In this document: positions 36,595 through 45,498 of the stretch, piece by piece
How positions within the stretch are numbered: the stretch's first letter is position 1
Layout of the letters: every line of letters starts with the position of its first letter
Origin: Bacteroides sp.
GTDB taxonomy: Bacteria > Bacteroidota > Bacteroidia > Bacteroidales > Muribaculaceae
Direction of reading: 5' to 3'
Assembly (NCBI GenBank): GCA_014801815.1
Contig: JAAVDM010000027.1
Location: 1-58,800, forward strand
Length of the DNA: 58,800 nt
The notes under the pieces: generated by a model
Seen by the model: the letters and a program-made list of their open reading frames with translations, nothing else
The model's database searches: none
Told to the model about the DNA's origin: nothing
Program-made: the position numbers and the translations under genes

Positions 36595-37236
36595 ATGCAA
36601 GTAGCTATATTTCAATTTTCACTGTTTGGTATAAACACTTACGTCGTTTTTGACCCGGCTACCGATAAGTGTGCAATCATTGACCCCGGCATGGTTAATG
36701 TACGCGAACAAGATGCAATCCGTAAGTTTATAGAAGCCAAGACACTCGAAGTCACTCATATAATCAATACCCATCTGCACGTTGACCATTCAATAGGCAA
36801 TACTTGGGCTGTCAAAACATTCGGTGCTCCTGTACTTGCTCATAAAGATGATGAATTTCTCGGTCGGTCGCTTGCCACACAAGCCACAGCATTCGGTGTT
36901 CCGGGTGAAGTTAACAATGTCAACATTGACCATTATTTAACCGAAGGCGAAAAGATACATATCGGTGAAGGCACTCTTGAAGTGCTTCACGTACCCGGTC
37001 ACTCACCCGGCAGTGTAGTCCTCTACGATCGTCAGGACGGCTTTATAATAGCAGGTGATGTTCTTTTCTCCGGGAGTGTAGGTCGTGCCGATCTTCCCGG
37101 CGGCAATATGCACCGGCTTATAGACGGTATAACGAATAAACTTCTTACTCTCCCGGACTCCACCATAGTCTACCCCGGTCACGGTCCTGCCACAACCATA
37201 GGACGCGAAAAGCGCTCCAATCCCTACTTAGCTTAA
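36595..37236 (+). CDS. MBL-fold metallohydrolase (glyoxalase II-like)
   Basis: 213 residues. The zinc motif is NTHLHVDHS (HxHxDH), followed by HVPGHSPGS, IAGDVLFSGSVGR and YPGHGPAT, the typical order in the glyoxalase II-like branch. It probably hydrolyses a thioester; the substrate is unknown. It lies 86 bases after rsmG on the same strand and ends at a terminator at 37261. Confidence 0.85.
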   Translation: MQVAIFQFSLFGINTYVVFDPATDKCAIIDPGMVNVREQDAIRKFIEAKTLEVTHIINTHLHVDHSIGNTWAVKTFGAPVLAHKDDEFLGRSLATQATAFGVPGEVNNVNIDHYLTEGEKIHIGEGTLEVLHVPGHSPGSVVLYDRQDGFIIAGDVLFSGSVGRADLPGGNMHRLIDGITNKLLTLPDSTIVYPGHGPATTIGREKRSNPYLA

Positions 37237-37260
37237 AACTTCACACACTAAATTATAAAA

Positions 37261-37298
37261 AGCAGAGCCTCCCTCCGGTAGGAAGCTCTGCTTTTTTA
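37261..37298 (+). terminator. Intrinsic terminator after the MBL gene
   Basis: AGCAGAGC (37261-37268) pairs with GCTCTGCT (37285-37292), with CCT/AGG pairing inside, followed by TTTTTT. Confidence 0.85.
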
Positions 37299-37311
37299 TC
37301 GGAAAAATAAT

Positions 37312-37401
37312 TAGGTAGTTCTTAAAGATAAGAAGTTTATGGTTCAATATTCAAAGACTGTAGCTGAAACCATATATCATTTAATTTTTAAGAACTACCT
37401 A
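37312..37401. repeat. MITE-like inverted-repeat element, full copy (element C)
   Basis: 15-bp perfect terminal inverted repeats (37312-37326 and 37387-37401; TAGGTAGTTCTTAAA and its complement) enclose about 60 bases. The inner sequence includes AAACCATATATC and AATTTTTAAGA, shared with elements B and D. Two bases in each arm differ from copy B but stay paired. It lies between convergent genes. Confidence 0.7.
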
Positions 37402-37406
37402 TACAA

Positions 37407-38765
37407 TTATTTTACAGCATGGCAGGCAGCCAATATAACCTCACTCACTGTTGGGTGACCGAATATAACATCTTCAATCTGATGCAAAGTCATATTGCGG
37501 TTCATCATATCGGCACACTGCTGTGCGAGATCGGCAGCTTCCACTCCCATGATATGAGCACCTATAAGTACATTATCATCTTTTCGGAATATGAGTTTAC
37601 ACAGACCTTCAGGCTCACCCATAGCCAGTGCCTTACCATTAGCTCGGAAAAGACTTTGTCCTTTACGAATGGCAGTTCCGGCCGCTTTGCAGGCTTCTTC
37701 AGTCATACCTACCATACCACACTCAGGTACGGTAAATACTGCTGAAGGTACTATGTCAAAACGTATATCGTCAGGACGGCCTTCAATAGTATTGAGAGCA
37801 CGCAGTCCTTGGAATGAAGCTACATGAGCAAGCATCATACGTGCGTTGACATCGCCGATAGCAAAGATGTGCTGCTGAGACGTACGCATACTGTCATCTA
37901 CGACAATACCACGTGGTGACCATTCCACACCGGCAGCATCAAGTCCGAGACCCTCCACACGCGGCGCACGACCTACAGCCATAAGCAGGTCGCTTGATAC
38001 AACCTGTTTCTCTTCGCCTTTCACATCATACGTAACTACTATCTCATAGTCAGCATTCTGTTCTATGCGTTTGGCGGCAGCACCATTTATGATTTCAATA
38101 CCTTTCTTGGTGAGAGCCTGTTTAAGACGCTTGGCAATATCGCTGTCAAACGGTGGAAGTATCTGCTTCATATACTCTATGACCGTAACTTTCGATCCGA
38201 GACTATTGAATATCGAAGCAAATTCCATACCTATGACGCCTCCACCGATTATGGTCAGTGATTCAGGTATATGGTCTATGTCGAGAAGTCGGCTTGAATC
38301 CATCACGCACTCAAGATCATGACCCTCTATAGGTAACGATTTAGACACACTGCCTGTAGCTATGATAATATTATCAGCTGTGTATTCCTCACCTCCGGCT
38401 ATAATAGTGTGAGCGTCCTTAAACTCAGCGCGGGCATCAACGACATTCACTTTCGCTCCCTTAAGCAGAGCTGCAACACCCTCGCGCAACTGCCCTACTA
38501 CCTCATTCTTACGCGCCATAACGCGATTGAAATCAAGGGTAAACGAAAAGTCATCTATACCGAATTGCTCCGAGTCCTTCATTTCACTTACCACAGCAGC
38601 GTTACGGCACAGACATTTGGTAGGTATGCAGCCCTCGTTAAGACAAGTACCGCCTAATGCCCCGCCGTTGAAAAGAGTTACGCTCTTGCCACGACGTGCG
38701 GCTGCCACAGCAGTTTCATAACCGCCGGGGCCTGCACCTATGATTATAAGATCACTCTTAAGCAT
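37407..38765 (-). CDS. lpdA: Dihydrolipoyl dehydrogenase (L protein)
   Basis: 452 residues. FAD motif IIIGAGPGGYETA; redox disulfide in GGTCLNEGCIPTK; NAD motif TIIGGGVIGMEFAS; FAIGDVNARMMLAHVA; and the C-terminal HPTVSE active-site His-Glu. It reoxidises the lipoyl arm of GcvH. It overlaps gcvPB by 8 bases, so this copy is dedicated to the glycine cleavage operon at least in transcription. Confidence 0.93.
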   Translation of the reverse strand: MLKSDLIIIGAGPGGYETAVAAARRGKSVTLFNGGALGGTCLNEGCIPTKCLCRNAAVVSEMKDSEQFGIDDFSFTLDFNRVMARKNEVVGQLREGVAALLKGAKVNVVDARAEFKDAHTIIAGGEEYTADNIIIATGSVSKSLPIEGHDLECVMDSSRLLDIDHIPESLTIIGGGVIGMEFASIFNSLGSKVTVIEYMKQILPPFDSDIAKRLKQALTKKGIEIINGAAAKRIEQNADYEIVVTYDVKGEEKQVVSSDLLMAVGRAPRVEGLGLDAAGVEWSPRGIVVDDSMRTSQQHIFAIGDVNARMMLAHVASFQGLRALNTIEGRPDDIRFDIVPSAVFTVPECGMVGMTEEACKAAGTAIRKGQSLFRANGKALAMGEPEGLCKLIFRKDDNVLIGAHIMGVEAADLAQQCADMMNRNMTLHQIEDVIFGHPTVSEVILAACHAVK

Positions 38766-40221
38766 TCTTCAGTGCCTTATAAGTGAGAATAGGATTCTTT
38801 GCGGCACCTGTCTCATCAAGTTTGCGGACAAGTGTAGTCAGAGGTGCATTCTTTACTTCATCGGGTGTCTCACGTGCCTCTTTTGCTACCTTGTGCATTA
38901 CGTCGATGAATTCATCAAGTGTCTCAAGGCTTTCTGTTTCTGTAGGCTCAATCATCATTGACTCGTGGAACAGAAGCGGGAAGTATATAGTAGGCGCATG
39001 GAAGCCGTAATCAAGCAGACGTTTGGCTACATTAAGAGTAGTAACGCCGGTCGACTTGTCTTTCAGGCCGTCAAATACCATCTCATGCTTGCAGACACCT
39101 TCAATGGGAAGCAGATAATCGTCTTTCAGACTCTCCTTTATATAGTTGGCGTTGAGCGTTGCGAGCGGTCCGACATTCTTTATATTTTCCTTACCAAGAG
39201 TCAGAATATAAGCGTATGCTTTCATCATAACACCGAAGTTTCCGAGGAAAGTCGAAACGCTGCCGAGACTATCCTTACCGAAGTCTACATAAAACTTACC
39301 CTCAGCATCTTTACGTACACGAGGATTAGGCAGGAATTCTACCAGATGTTCAGCCACACCTACAGGACCGGAACCGGGGCCGCCGCCACCGTGAGGTGTT
39401 GAGAATGTCTTGTGCAGATTAATGTGCATGATGTCAAAGCCCATGTCGCCGGGACGCACCTTGCCTAACAGCGGGTTAAGGTTTGCACCATCATAGTACA
39501 GAAGACCACCGGCATCGTGTACCAGCTTTGCAATCTCTACTATCTCGGTCTCAAACATTCCCAGAGTATTGGGGTTGGTCATCATTATACCGGCTACGGT
39601 ATCGTCAAGAAGAGGTTTCAGATCTTCAACATCTATCGAACCGTTGGGTTTCGATTTAACCTCAACTACCTTGAAGCCGGCTACCATAGCCGATGCAGGA
39701 TTGGTACCGTGAGCCGAATTGGGGACAATGACTTTAGTACGCTTTTCATCTCCACGGCTACGGTGATAATGTTTCATAACCATCAGACCTGTCAGCTCAC
39801 CGTGAGCACCGGCATACGGATTGAGTGTAAATTCTGCCAGACCTGCGATGTTGGAAAGTGCCTGCTGTAGATTATAATACAGTTCGAGCGCTCCCTGAGC
39901 TGCCTCAGCCGGCTGAAGCGGATGCACAGCCGAAAATTCCGGCATAGCGGCTACTTCCTCATTGATTTTAGGATTGTACTTCATAGTACAGCTTCCTAAT
40001 GGATAGAAGCCCGTATCAACGCCGAAATTCTTATTTGACAGATTGGTATAGTGGCGCACTACATCAAGTTCGCTTACCTCCGGAAGGTCAAGCGGCTCTG
40101 TGCGCTTCAGGTCGGCCGGTATGTCGGCCATGCCATCAGTACCGAAGTTATCGGCTGGCAGTTCGTAGCCTTTGCGTCCTAGGCGCGAAAGCTCGAATAT
40201 GAGTTTATCGTAATACTTCAT
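38758..40221 (-). CDS. gcvPB: Glycine dehydrogenase (decarboxylating) subunit 2
   Basis: 487 residues from the ATG at 40221. The PLP lysine is in INLHKTFSTPHGGGGPG. NPYAGAHGELTG and DGANLNPLLGKV are P-protein C-half signatures. It works with GcvPA as the two-subunit form of P protein, decarboxylating glycine and loading the aminomethyl group on GcvH. A small GCCC/GGGC hairpin lies in the 58-base gap before it. Confidence 0.94.
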   Translation of the reverse strand: MKYYDKLIFELSRLGRKGYELPADNFGTDGMADIPADLKRTEPLDLPEVSELDVVRHYTNLSNKNFGVDTGFYPLGSCTMKYNPKINEEVAAMPEFSAVHPLQPAEAAQGALELYYNLQQALSNIAGLAEFTLNPYAGAHGELTGLMVMKHYHRSRGDEKRTKVIVPNSAHGTNPASAMVAGFKVVEVKSKPNGSIDVEDLKPLLDDTVAGIMMTNPNTLGMFETEIVEIAKLVHDAGGLLYYDGANLNPLLGKVRPGDMGFDIMHINLHKTFSTPHGGGGPGSGPVGVAEHLVEFLPNPRVRKDAEGKFYVDFGKDSLGSVSTFLGNFGVMMKAYAYILTLGKENIKNVGPLATLNANYIKESLKDDYLLPIEGVCKHEMVFDGLKDKSTGVTTLNVAKRLLDYGFHAPTIYFPLLFHESMMIEPTETESLETLDEFIDVMHKVAKEARETPDEVKNAPLTTLVRKLDETGAAKNPILTYKALKNA

Positions 40222-40279
40222 TGATATTGTCTTGATGTGCGGTTGTGTGCCCCTAAAGGGCATATAGACCTATTCTCGC

Positions 40280-41605
40280 TCAGGCTTCGAGCATAAGAGT
40301 GACAAGCTGATCTATCTCTTCTTTAGTACGCTTTTCGGTTACTGCAAAAGTTACAAGGCCATCACCTGAGGTCAGCGGTCCCATGAAATCGTTGTCAAGC
40401 AGATGTTTGTTAACCTTTTCCATATCAAGCTCAGTTTTAAGGGTAAACTCTTTAAGGAAAGGCTTTTCACCAAACGCCGGTGCGAACTTACCTGTACCGA
40501 TGAGTTTATTGTACAGATAGTGAGCCCCGTCACAGCACAGCTTATTCACTTCTTTCAGACCCTCTTTACCCATCAATGACAGATAAATGGTGGCATACAA
40601 TGCCATAAGGCTCTGATTGGAGCAAATATTACTTGTAGCTTTCTCACGACGTATGTGCTGTTCACGGGCCTGCAGTGTCAGAACGTATGCACGTTTGCCG
40701 TCAGCATCGGTGGTAGCGCCTACTACGCGACCCGGCATTTTACGAAGCTGTGCCTTATCGCAGGCTATATAACCTAAATACGGGCCACCGAAAGCCAGTG
40801 GCATACCTAACGTCTGACCGTCACCGCAGGCTATATCGGCACCCCAGCCTTTCGGTGTGCGCAGAACAGCCAGTGTCGAAGGATCGGCATTGATAGTAAG
40901 CAAACCTTTTGCGGCGTGTATGGCATCAGCCAGACCTGTGAGATCTTCAATTATACCATACTTATTAGGTTGAGGTACTATAACACCGGCTACATCACCT
41001 TTCTGAAGCTCGGCCTTTATAGCCTCAAGGTCGCTCACACCGTCTTTCTCAGCTACTACTGTCAGGTCAACACCATGGAAACGTACATAAGTTTCAACCA
41101 CACGTACTACGGCATCAGCTACAGTGGCTGAGATCAGAACACGGTTTTTCTTTTTGGCGGCAGCTACCATCATGAACATTGCTTCGGCTGTAGCGGTAGA
41201 TCCGTCATACATAGAAGCATTAGTAGCCTCCATACCTGTCAATTCGCATATCATGGACTGATATTCGAAGATGTACTGAAGTGTACCCTGCGATATTTCA
41301 GGCTGATAAGGTGTATAGGCTGTATAGAACTCACTACGTGCAAGCAGATGGCCTACTGTAGCGGGGCTATAATGGTCATAAGCACCACCGCCGGCAAATA
41401 TGGTCAGCTGACGGTTTTTCTTGCCCAGCTCACCGAAGTGACGGCGCAGCTCTATCTCGGACATAGCCGAGGGTATGTCATATTCCTCTTTGAAGATTAC
41501 CTCCGCAGGCACATCGCTGTAGAGGTCATCTATCTTCTCCACACCGATTTTATCCAGCATCTTACGGATATCTTCTTCAGTGTGCGGCATGAATTTATTG
41601 CTCAT
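40280..41605 (-). CDS. gcvPA: Glycine dehydrogenase (decarboxylating) subunit 1
   Basis: 441 residues. FAGGGAYDHYSPATVG, YTPYQPEISQGTLQ and EYQSMICELTGM are P-protein N-half motifs, and KATSNICSNQSLMAL lies near the C-terminus. It forms the heterodimer partner of GcvPB. A hairpin (GGGAACAC/GTGTTCCC, 41644-41672) lies in the 155-base gap after gcvH and may process or stabilise the mRNA. Confidence 0.94.
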   Translation of the reverse strand: MSNKFMPHTEEDIRKMLDKIGVEKIDDLYSDVPAEVIFKEEYDIPSAMSEIELRRHFGELGKKNRQLTIFAGGGAYDHYSPATVGHLLARSEFYTAYTPYQPEISQGTLQYIFEYQSMICELTGMEATNASMYDGSTATAEAMFMMVAAAKKKNRVLISATVADAVVRVVETYVRFHGVDLTVVAEKDGVSDLEAIKAELQKGDVAGVIVPQPNKYGIIEDLTGLADAIHAAKGLLTINADPSTLAVLRTPKGWGADIACGDGQTLGMPLAFGGPYLGYIACDKAQLRKMPGRVVGATTDADGKRAYVLTLQAREQHIRREKATSNICSNQSLMALYATIYLSLMGKEGLKEVNKLCCDGAHYLYNKLIGTGKFAPAFGEKPFLKEFTLKTELDMEKVNKHLLDNDFMGPLTSGDGLVTFAVTEKRTKEEIDQLVTLMLEA

Positions 41606-41760
41606 ATTATTTAGGTCAGGTTGTTAACACGCAGGACGCGGCAGGGAACACCGTGGCTCTCACTGTGTTCCCGCCACGCCCGGCCTTGATTGCCGAGGAG
41701 CAGCTCACAACACATTCATTATGTGTTTGTATTCTTTCTTACTCCTCGATATTTCTCTTC

Positions 41761-42141
41761 TTACTCCTCGCAGATCTTTGCGTAGGCAGCGGCATCGAGC
41801 AGACCCTCTACAGCCTCTGGGTCACTTATTTTAACCTTCATGATCCAGTTCTCGAAAGCATCTTCGTTGATAAGTTCGGGAGCATCTTCAAGGGCCTCAT
41901 TGATTTCAACCACCTCACCGCTTACAGGTGAAATAAGATCGCTGGCTGCCTTTACTGACTCAACAGCACCGAAATCCTCGCCTGCTACTACCTCATCGCC
42001 TACTTCGGGCATGTCAACATACACGATGTTACCCAAAGCGTGCTGTGCATAGTCAGTTATACCTACAGTGGCTATGTCGCCTTCGAGTTTTACCCACTCG
42101 TGTGAATCCGCATAACGGAGTCCTTCAATGATCTTGCTCAT
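41761..42141 (-). CDS. gcvH: Glycine cleavage system H protein
   Basis: 126 residues, the usual length. HEWVKLEGDIATVGITDYAQ is the family start, and the lipoylated Lys is in ESVKAASD. It carries the aminomethyl group between P, T and L proteins. It lies 36 bases after gcvT. Confidence 0.96.
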   Translation of the reverse strand: MSKIIEGLRYADSHEWVKLEGDIATVGITDYAQHALGNIVYVDMPEVGDEVVAGEDFGAVESVKAASDLISPVSGEVVEINEALEDAPELINEDAFENWIMKVKISDPEAVEGLLDAAAYAKICEE

Positions 42142-42177
42142 AATCGTTTTATCTTGATATGTTGTTATTGTTGTCGA

Positions 42178-43272
42178 TTATTTTTTATAGCTCTTGTCGT
42201 AAAAACGCTTTTTAACTACCTTGGCAGGGAAAGTCTTTTTGCGGATACGTACTTCCACCTCGGTTCCAAGCTTGTCATAAGGCTTATTAATCATAGCCAT
42301 AGCTACGCTCTTACCGGTTGATATGGAACGATAGCCGGTGGTAATCTCACCTACCTGCTCTCCATTTACCTCTACAGCATAACCGTGACGCGGTATAGCG
42401 TTGCCTTCAAGTTCAAGACCTACAATACGACGCTTTACACCCTCTGCCTTCTGCTTGGCAAGTGCTTCCTTACCTATGAACTCAGGCTTGTCAAGTTTTA
42501 CAAACATCGAGAGACTTGCCTCAATGGGTGTGATGTCCTCAGCTAACTCGTCACCATAGAGTGGAAGACCTACTTCAAAACGCAGGGTGTCACGACAGCC
42601 GAGACCGCAAGGCTGTACACCGGCCTCCATAAGTTTGTCCCATACCTTACGGGTGAAGTCATGGCTACCGTATATCTCGAAACCATCTTCGCCTGTATAG
42701 CCTGTACGGCTTACGATTACTTTTTCACCATCAATATCAAATGTCTTGAATGTGTAGAATTTGATATCCTCTACCGGTATTCCGAGTACGTTGATAACAG
42801 TTTCCTCGGCTTTCGGACCCTGTATGGCTACCTCACCATAGTAATCACTCTCATTTGTGACTACTACGTTATATCCATAAGCGTTCTTCTCTATCCAAGC
42901 GAAATCCTTAGCGATATTCGAGGCATTGATGACAAGGAAGAATTCCTGATCGTTAACCTTGTAGACAAGAAGGTCATCTACTGTTCCACCATCTTCCTTA
43001 CACATCATGCCGTAGAAAATCTGTCCGTCGGGCGCGCCGGTCACATCATTGACGAAGATATGGTTCACATATTTCTCAGCATCCGGACCAATCACACGTA
43101 CCTCGCCCATGTGTGAGACATCAAATACGCCTACGTTAGTACGTACTGCGTTATGCTCTTCCGTAATGCCCTTGTACTGTATGGGCATATCAAAACCGCC
43201 GAAAGGCGACATCTGAGCGCCTAACTTCACATGACGGTCATGAAGACACGTCTTGATAAGATTTTCTTCCAT
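42178..43272 (-). CDS. gcvT: Aminomethyltransferase (glycine cleavage T protein)
   Basis: 364 residues from the ATG at 43272. FGGFDMPIQYKGITEEHNAVR, read in parts, VFDVSHMGEV (catalytic Asp region) and SRTGYTGEDGFEI are T-protein signatures. It transfers the methylene group to tetrahydrofolate and releases ammonia. First gene of gcvT-gcvH-gcvPA-gcvPB-lpd, with a leader of about 100 bases that has no glycine-riboswitch features I can recognise. Confidence 0.95.
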   Translation of the reverse strand: MEENLIKTCLHDRHVKLGAQMSPFGGFDMPIQYKGITEEHNAVRTNVGVFDVSHMGEVRVIGPDAEKYVNHIFVNDVTGAPDGQIFYGMMCKEDGGTVDDLLVYKVNDQEFFLVINASNIAKDFAWIEKNAYGYNVVVTNESDYYGEVAIQGPKAEETVINVLGIPVEDIKFYTFKTFDIDGEKVIVSRTGYTGEDGFEIYGSHDFTRKVWDKLMEAGVQPCGLGCRDTLRFEVGLPLYGDELAEDITPIEASLSMFVKLDKPEFIGKEALAKQKAEGVKRRIVGLELEGNAIPRHGYAVEVNGEQVGEITTGYRSISTGKSVAMAMINKPYDKLGTEVEVRIRKKTFPAKVVKKRFYDKSYKK

Positions 43273-43375
43273 TTGTATGATTGTTATGTTAGTGTTCCTG
43301 ACTTCATGGCGGCTCTCCGTCTGAACGGGCAACCATTTAGATAAAAGGGTTCGGCCCTCGGCCGCAATTCTTCCC

Positions 43376-43407
43376 CAAAGTTAACAATTGACTACCTATC
43401 TACCAAA
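43376..43407 (-). promoter_or_regulatory. Promoter of the glycine cleavage operon
   Basis: On the minus strand, TTTG (43407-43404), a 20-bp spacer and TAACTTTG (43383-43376) exactly match the Bacteroidetes consensus. Confidence 0.72.
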
Positions 43408-43471
43408 TTTCCTACCCTAAAAATTTTAAACCCCTCCCCCTTCTTCCTATGTAAATCTCACCATCGAACAG

Positions 43472-43510
43472 TTAATTCCCCCGGACCTCTTTCAGACCCG
43501 GGGGAATTAA
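43472..43510 (-). terminator. Terminator of the MFS permease gene
   Basis: 13-bp perfect arms (43472-43484 and 43498-43510) around a 13-base loop, directly at the end of the MFS gene on the minus strand. Confidence 0.8.
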
Positions 43511-43513
43511 TGC

Positions 43514-44701
43514 TCACCTTAGCTTCCGTTTCTCAAAAAATCTACGTGTGGCTACCAGAAAAAGGACTGCTCCTCCTGCCTGCATCAGAGCTACAAGATC
43601 AAAAGCTACTGCAAAGCCGACATATTCCGCAACAAAGCCTCCGGCAAGAATACCGAGACCCATACCTAAATCCCATGATATAAGTATTGACGAATTAGCG
43701 GTACCTCTCTGATCATTACGTCCCATGTTGACAAACATATTTAGCATAGCCGGATACATCTGTCCGTTACCAAGTCCTATTAGTAATGCTGACAGGTAAT
43801 AACTCCATTCCCCAAGACACAGAGCAAACAGACCATAACCTAATGTAGAGATTATTACGCCTATTGCTCCGTTGCGTGTCAGTTTACCCGCTCGTAGTGA
43901 CCTTGTGCCTATAAGGCGTGATACCATCAGACCTACCGACAATAATAGAAAAAAGATACCCGTACCATCAGTAATACCCAGACGATCGCGCCCGTATATA
44001 GCCACATAGTTGCTCATGACTCCCCAGCACAGACCGAAAAAACAGATATTAACTGCAAGTAGCCATGCTCGCCCGAGAAAGAAATGATCAAGGCTCACAG
44101 CAGGTTTACCTTTGACAAGCGCCCGACGCGGTAGCTTAACCTGTGTCGAAGATAAAAAACCTATCATAGCCAACACCAGTGACACCCAGAACAGAAGTTC
44201 GAAATTGTCTGTCCGATTATATAAATATATGCCGGCACTCGGAGCAGTGGCCATAGCCAGATTATTACTGAGTCCGTAATAGCCTATCCCCTCACTGCGA
44301 CGGCTCGACGGTGTCACATCTATTGCTACCGTACTGTTGGCTACCGTAGTGGCTCCGAAAGGTAAGCCGTGTAAGGTTCTGACTATACCGAACATGAGAA
44401 GCGTACCGGCCCCGACATATCCGGTAAAACATATAAAAAAGAAAAAGAAACACAGTACAAGTACTTTCTTTCGGTCGAAACAGTCAACTACAAATCCACT
44501 GAAAGGTCGCACCAATAATGTCGCTACCACATACCCCGACAATACAAGACCAATAGTGTCTTTATCAGCTCCGAATTGTGCGTCAAGATAAAGAGGTAGC
44601 AAAGGGGTAAGAAGATAGAAGGCGAAAAATAACAAAAAGTTACAACTCATCACCTTCAGATATTCACGGTTCCATAACCGCTCTTTCGTTTCTACATCCA
44701 T
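43514..44701 (-). CDS. Major facilitator superfamily permease
   Basis: 395 residues, twelve predicted helices. The motif A-like loop SGFVVDCFDRKKVLVLCF lies between helices 2 and 3, and FGIVRTLHGLPFGATTVANS is typical of helix 4. It is most like drug or metabolite efflux members; the substrate is unknown. The ATG at 44701 is preferred over a GTG at 44725. It lies 89 bases after an XRE regulator gene on the same strand, which may control it. Confidence 0.85.
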   Translation of the reverse strand: MDVETKERLWNREYLKVMSCNFLLFFAFYLLTPLLPLYLDAQFGADKDTIGLVLSGYVVATLLVRPFSGFVVDCFDRKKVLVLCFFFFFICFTGYVGAGTLLMFGIVRTLHGLPFGATTVANSTVAIDVTPSSRRSEGIGYYGLSNNLAMATAPSAGIYLYNRTDNFELLFWVSLVLAMIGFLSSTQVKLPRRALVKGKPAVSLDHFFLGRAWLLAVNICFFGLCWGVMSNYVAIYGRDRLGITDGTGIFFLLLSVGLMVSRLIGTRSLRAGKLTRNGAIGVIISTLGYGLFALCLGEWSYYLSALLIGLGNGQMYPAMLNMFVNMGRNDQRGTANSSILISWDLGMGLGILAGGFVAEYVGFAVAFDLVALMQAGGAVLFLVATRRFFEKRKLR

Positions 44702-44790
44702 ATTACACACAACTGACCCCGCCACTCTTGAGGAGGACAGGGTCTTTGTTTTATTTTTCTATTAGACATTATATTCCAAAGTTTCCGTAT

Positions 44791-45315
44791 TTACAGCTGT
44801 ATCTTGATACCGGCATTCAGCAACAGTTCTTTGAGCCGGAAGTTCTCGGCACGCAAACAGTCATTTTCGTTCCGTAACTCATCATTACGTTCAGCCAGTG
44901 ATTCATTGCGTTCCATCAGCTTATATTGATACTCTATAAGGCTCACCGTCTGGGCCTCAAGCTGTTTTATACGCTGGTGATGATCATCGTGATGTGATGA
45001 GTCATTATGCTGGTGTGCCTGTTCGTGAAACCGCGTCAGCAACAGAGTTATAAGTTCACTTTCCGACATATCAGCCGTATCAGTACGTTCTTTCTCTCCT
45101 TCTTTATCTTTATCATTTTCTATTTCAACGATATATTTATTCAATTCTGCAGTCGGAAATATATCGCGAAGTTTCTGCTCTTTCTCTAACGGTAATGGAC
45201 TTTTACCTCGTTCTATAGCTGACAGAAAACTTTGATTTATATGTAGCTTCTGTGCCAGTTCACTTTGGCTTAATCCGTTATCTTTCCGGAGTCGTGATAT
45301 GTCAATACGTTGCAT
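44791..45315 (-). CDS. XRE-family regulator with His-rich linker and coiled coil
   Basis: 174 residues. HTH_3 domain at residues 3-58 (SQSELAQKLHINQSFLSAIERGK). A charged linker contains HEQAHQHNDSSHHDDHHQ, with eight His in eighteen residues, and could bind metal. The C-terminal 50 residues form a predicted coiled coil (EYQYKLMERNESLAERNDEL, then RNENDCLRAENFRLKELL) likely to mediate dimerisation. A TAAATTTG -7 box is at 45346-45353. It probably regulates itself and the downstream MFS gene. Confidence 0.82.
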   Translation of the reverse strand: MQRIDISRLRKDNGLSQSELAQKLHINQSFLSAIERGKSPLPLEKEQKLRDIFPTAELNKYIVEIENDKDKEGEKERTDTADMSESELITLLLTRFHEQAHQHNDSSHHDDHHQRIKQLEAQTVSLIEYQYKLMERNESLAERNDELRNENDCLRAENFRLKELLLNAGIKIQL

Positions 45316-45390
45316 GGTCTGATTTTTTATATGGTTTTTAGACTGCAAATTTAAAAATTTTGTTCCGTTTTCACCTCATCTTATACTCGG

Positions 45391-45446
45391 ATATAATTTG
45401 ATGTCGGGGCCGGATATACATATCGGGCCCCGACATCAAATTATAT
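45391..45446 (-). terminator. Long hairpin terminator after ahpF
   Basis: 21-bp perfect arms (45391-45411 and 45426-45446) with additional GATAT/ATATC pairing in the loop. It lies about 50 bases after the ahpF stop, between ahpF and the XRE promoter. Confidence 0.78.
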
Positions 45447-45498
45447 ATTTTAGGGTTCTATATTTTCGAATTTCGTGTATACGATTCTACAGAATCAT

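Noticed and set aside
43273..43375. Glycine riboswitch ahead of gcvT
   Set aside because: The expected tandem aptamer core is not visible and the leader is too short for it.
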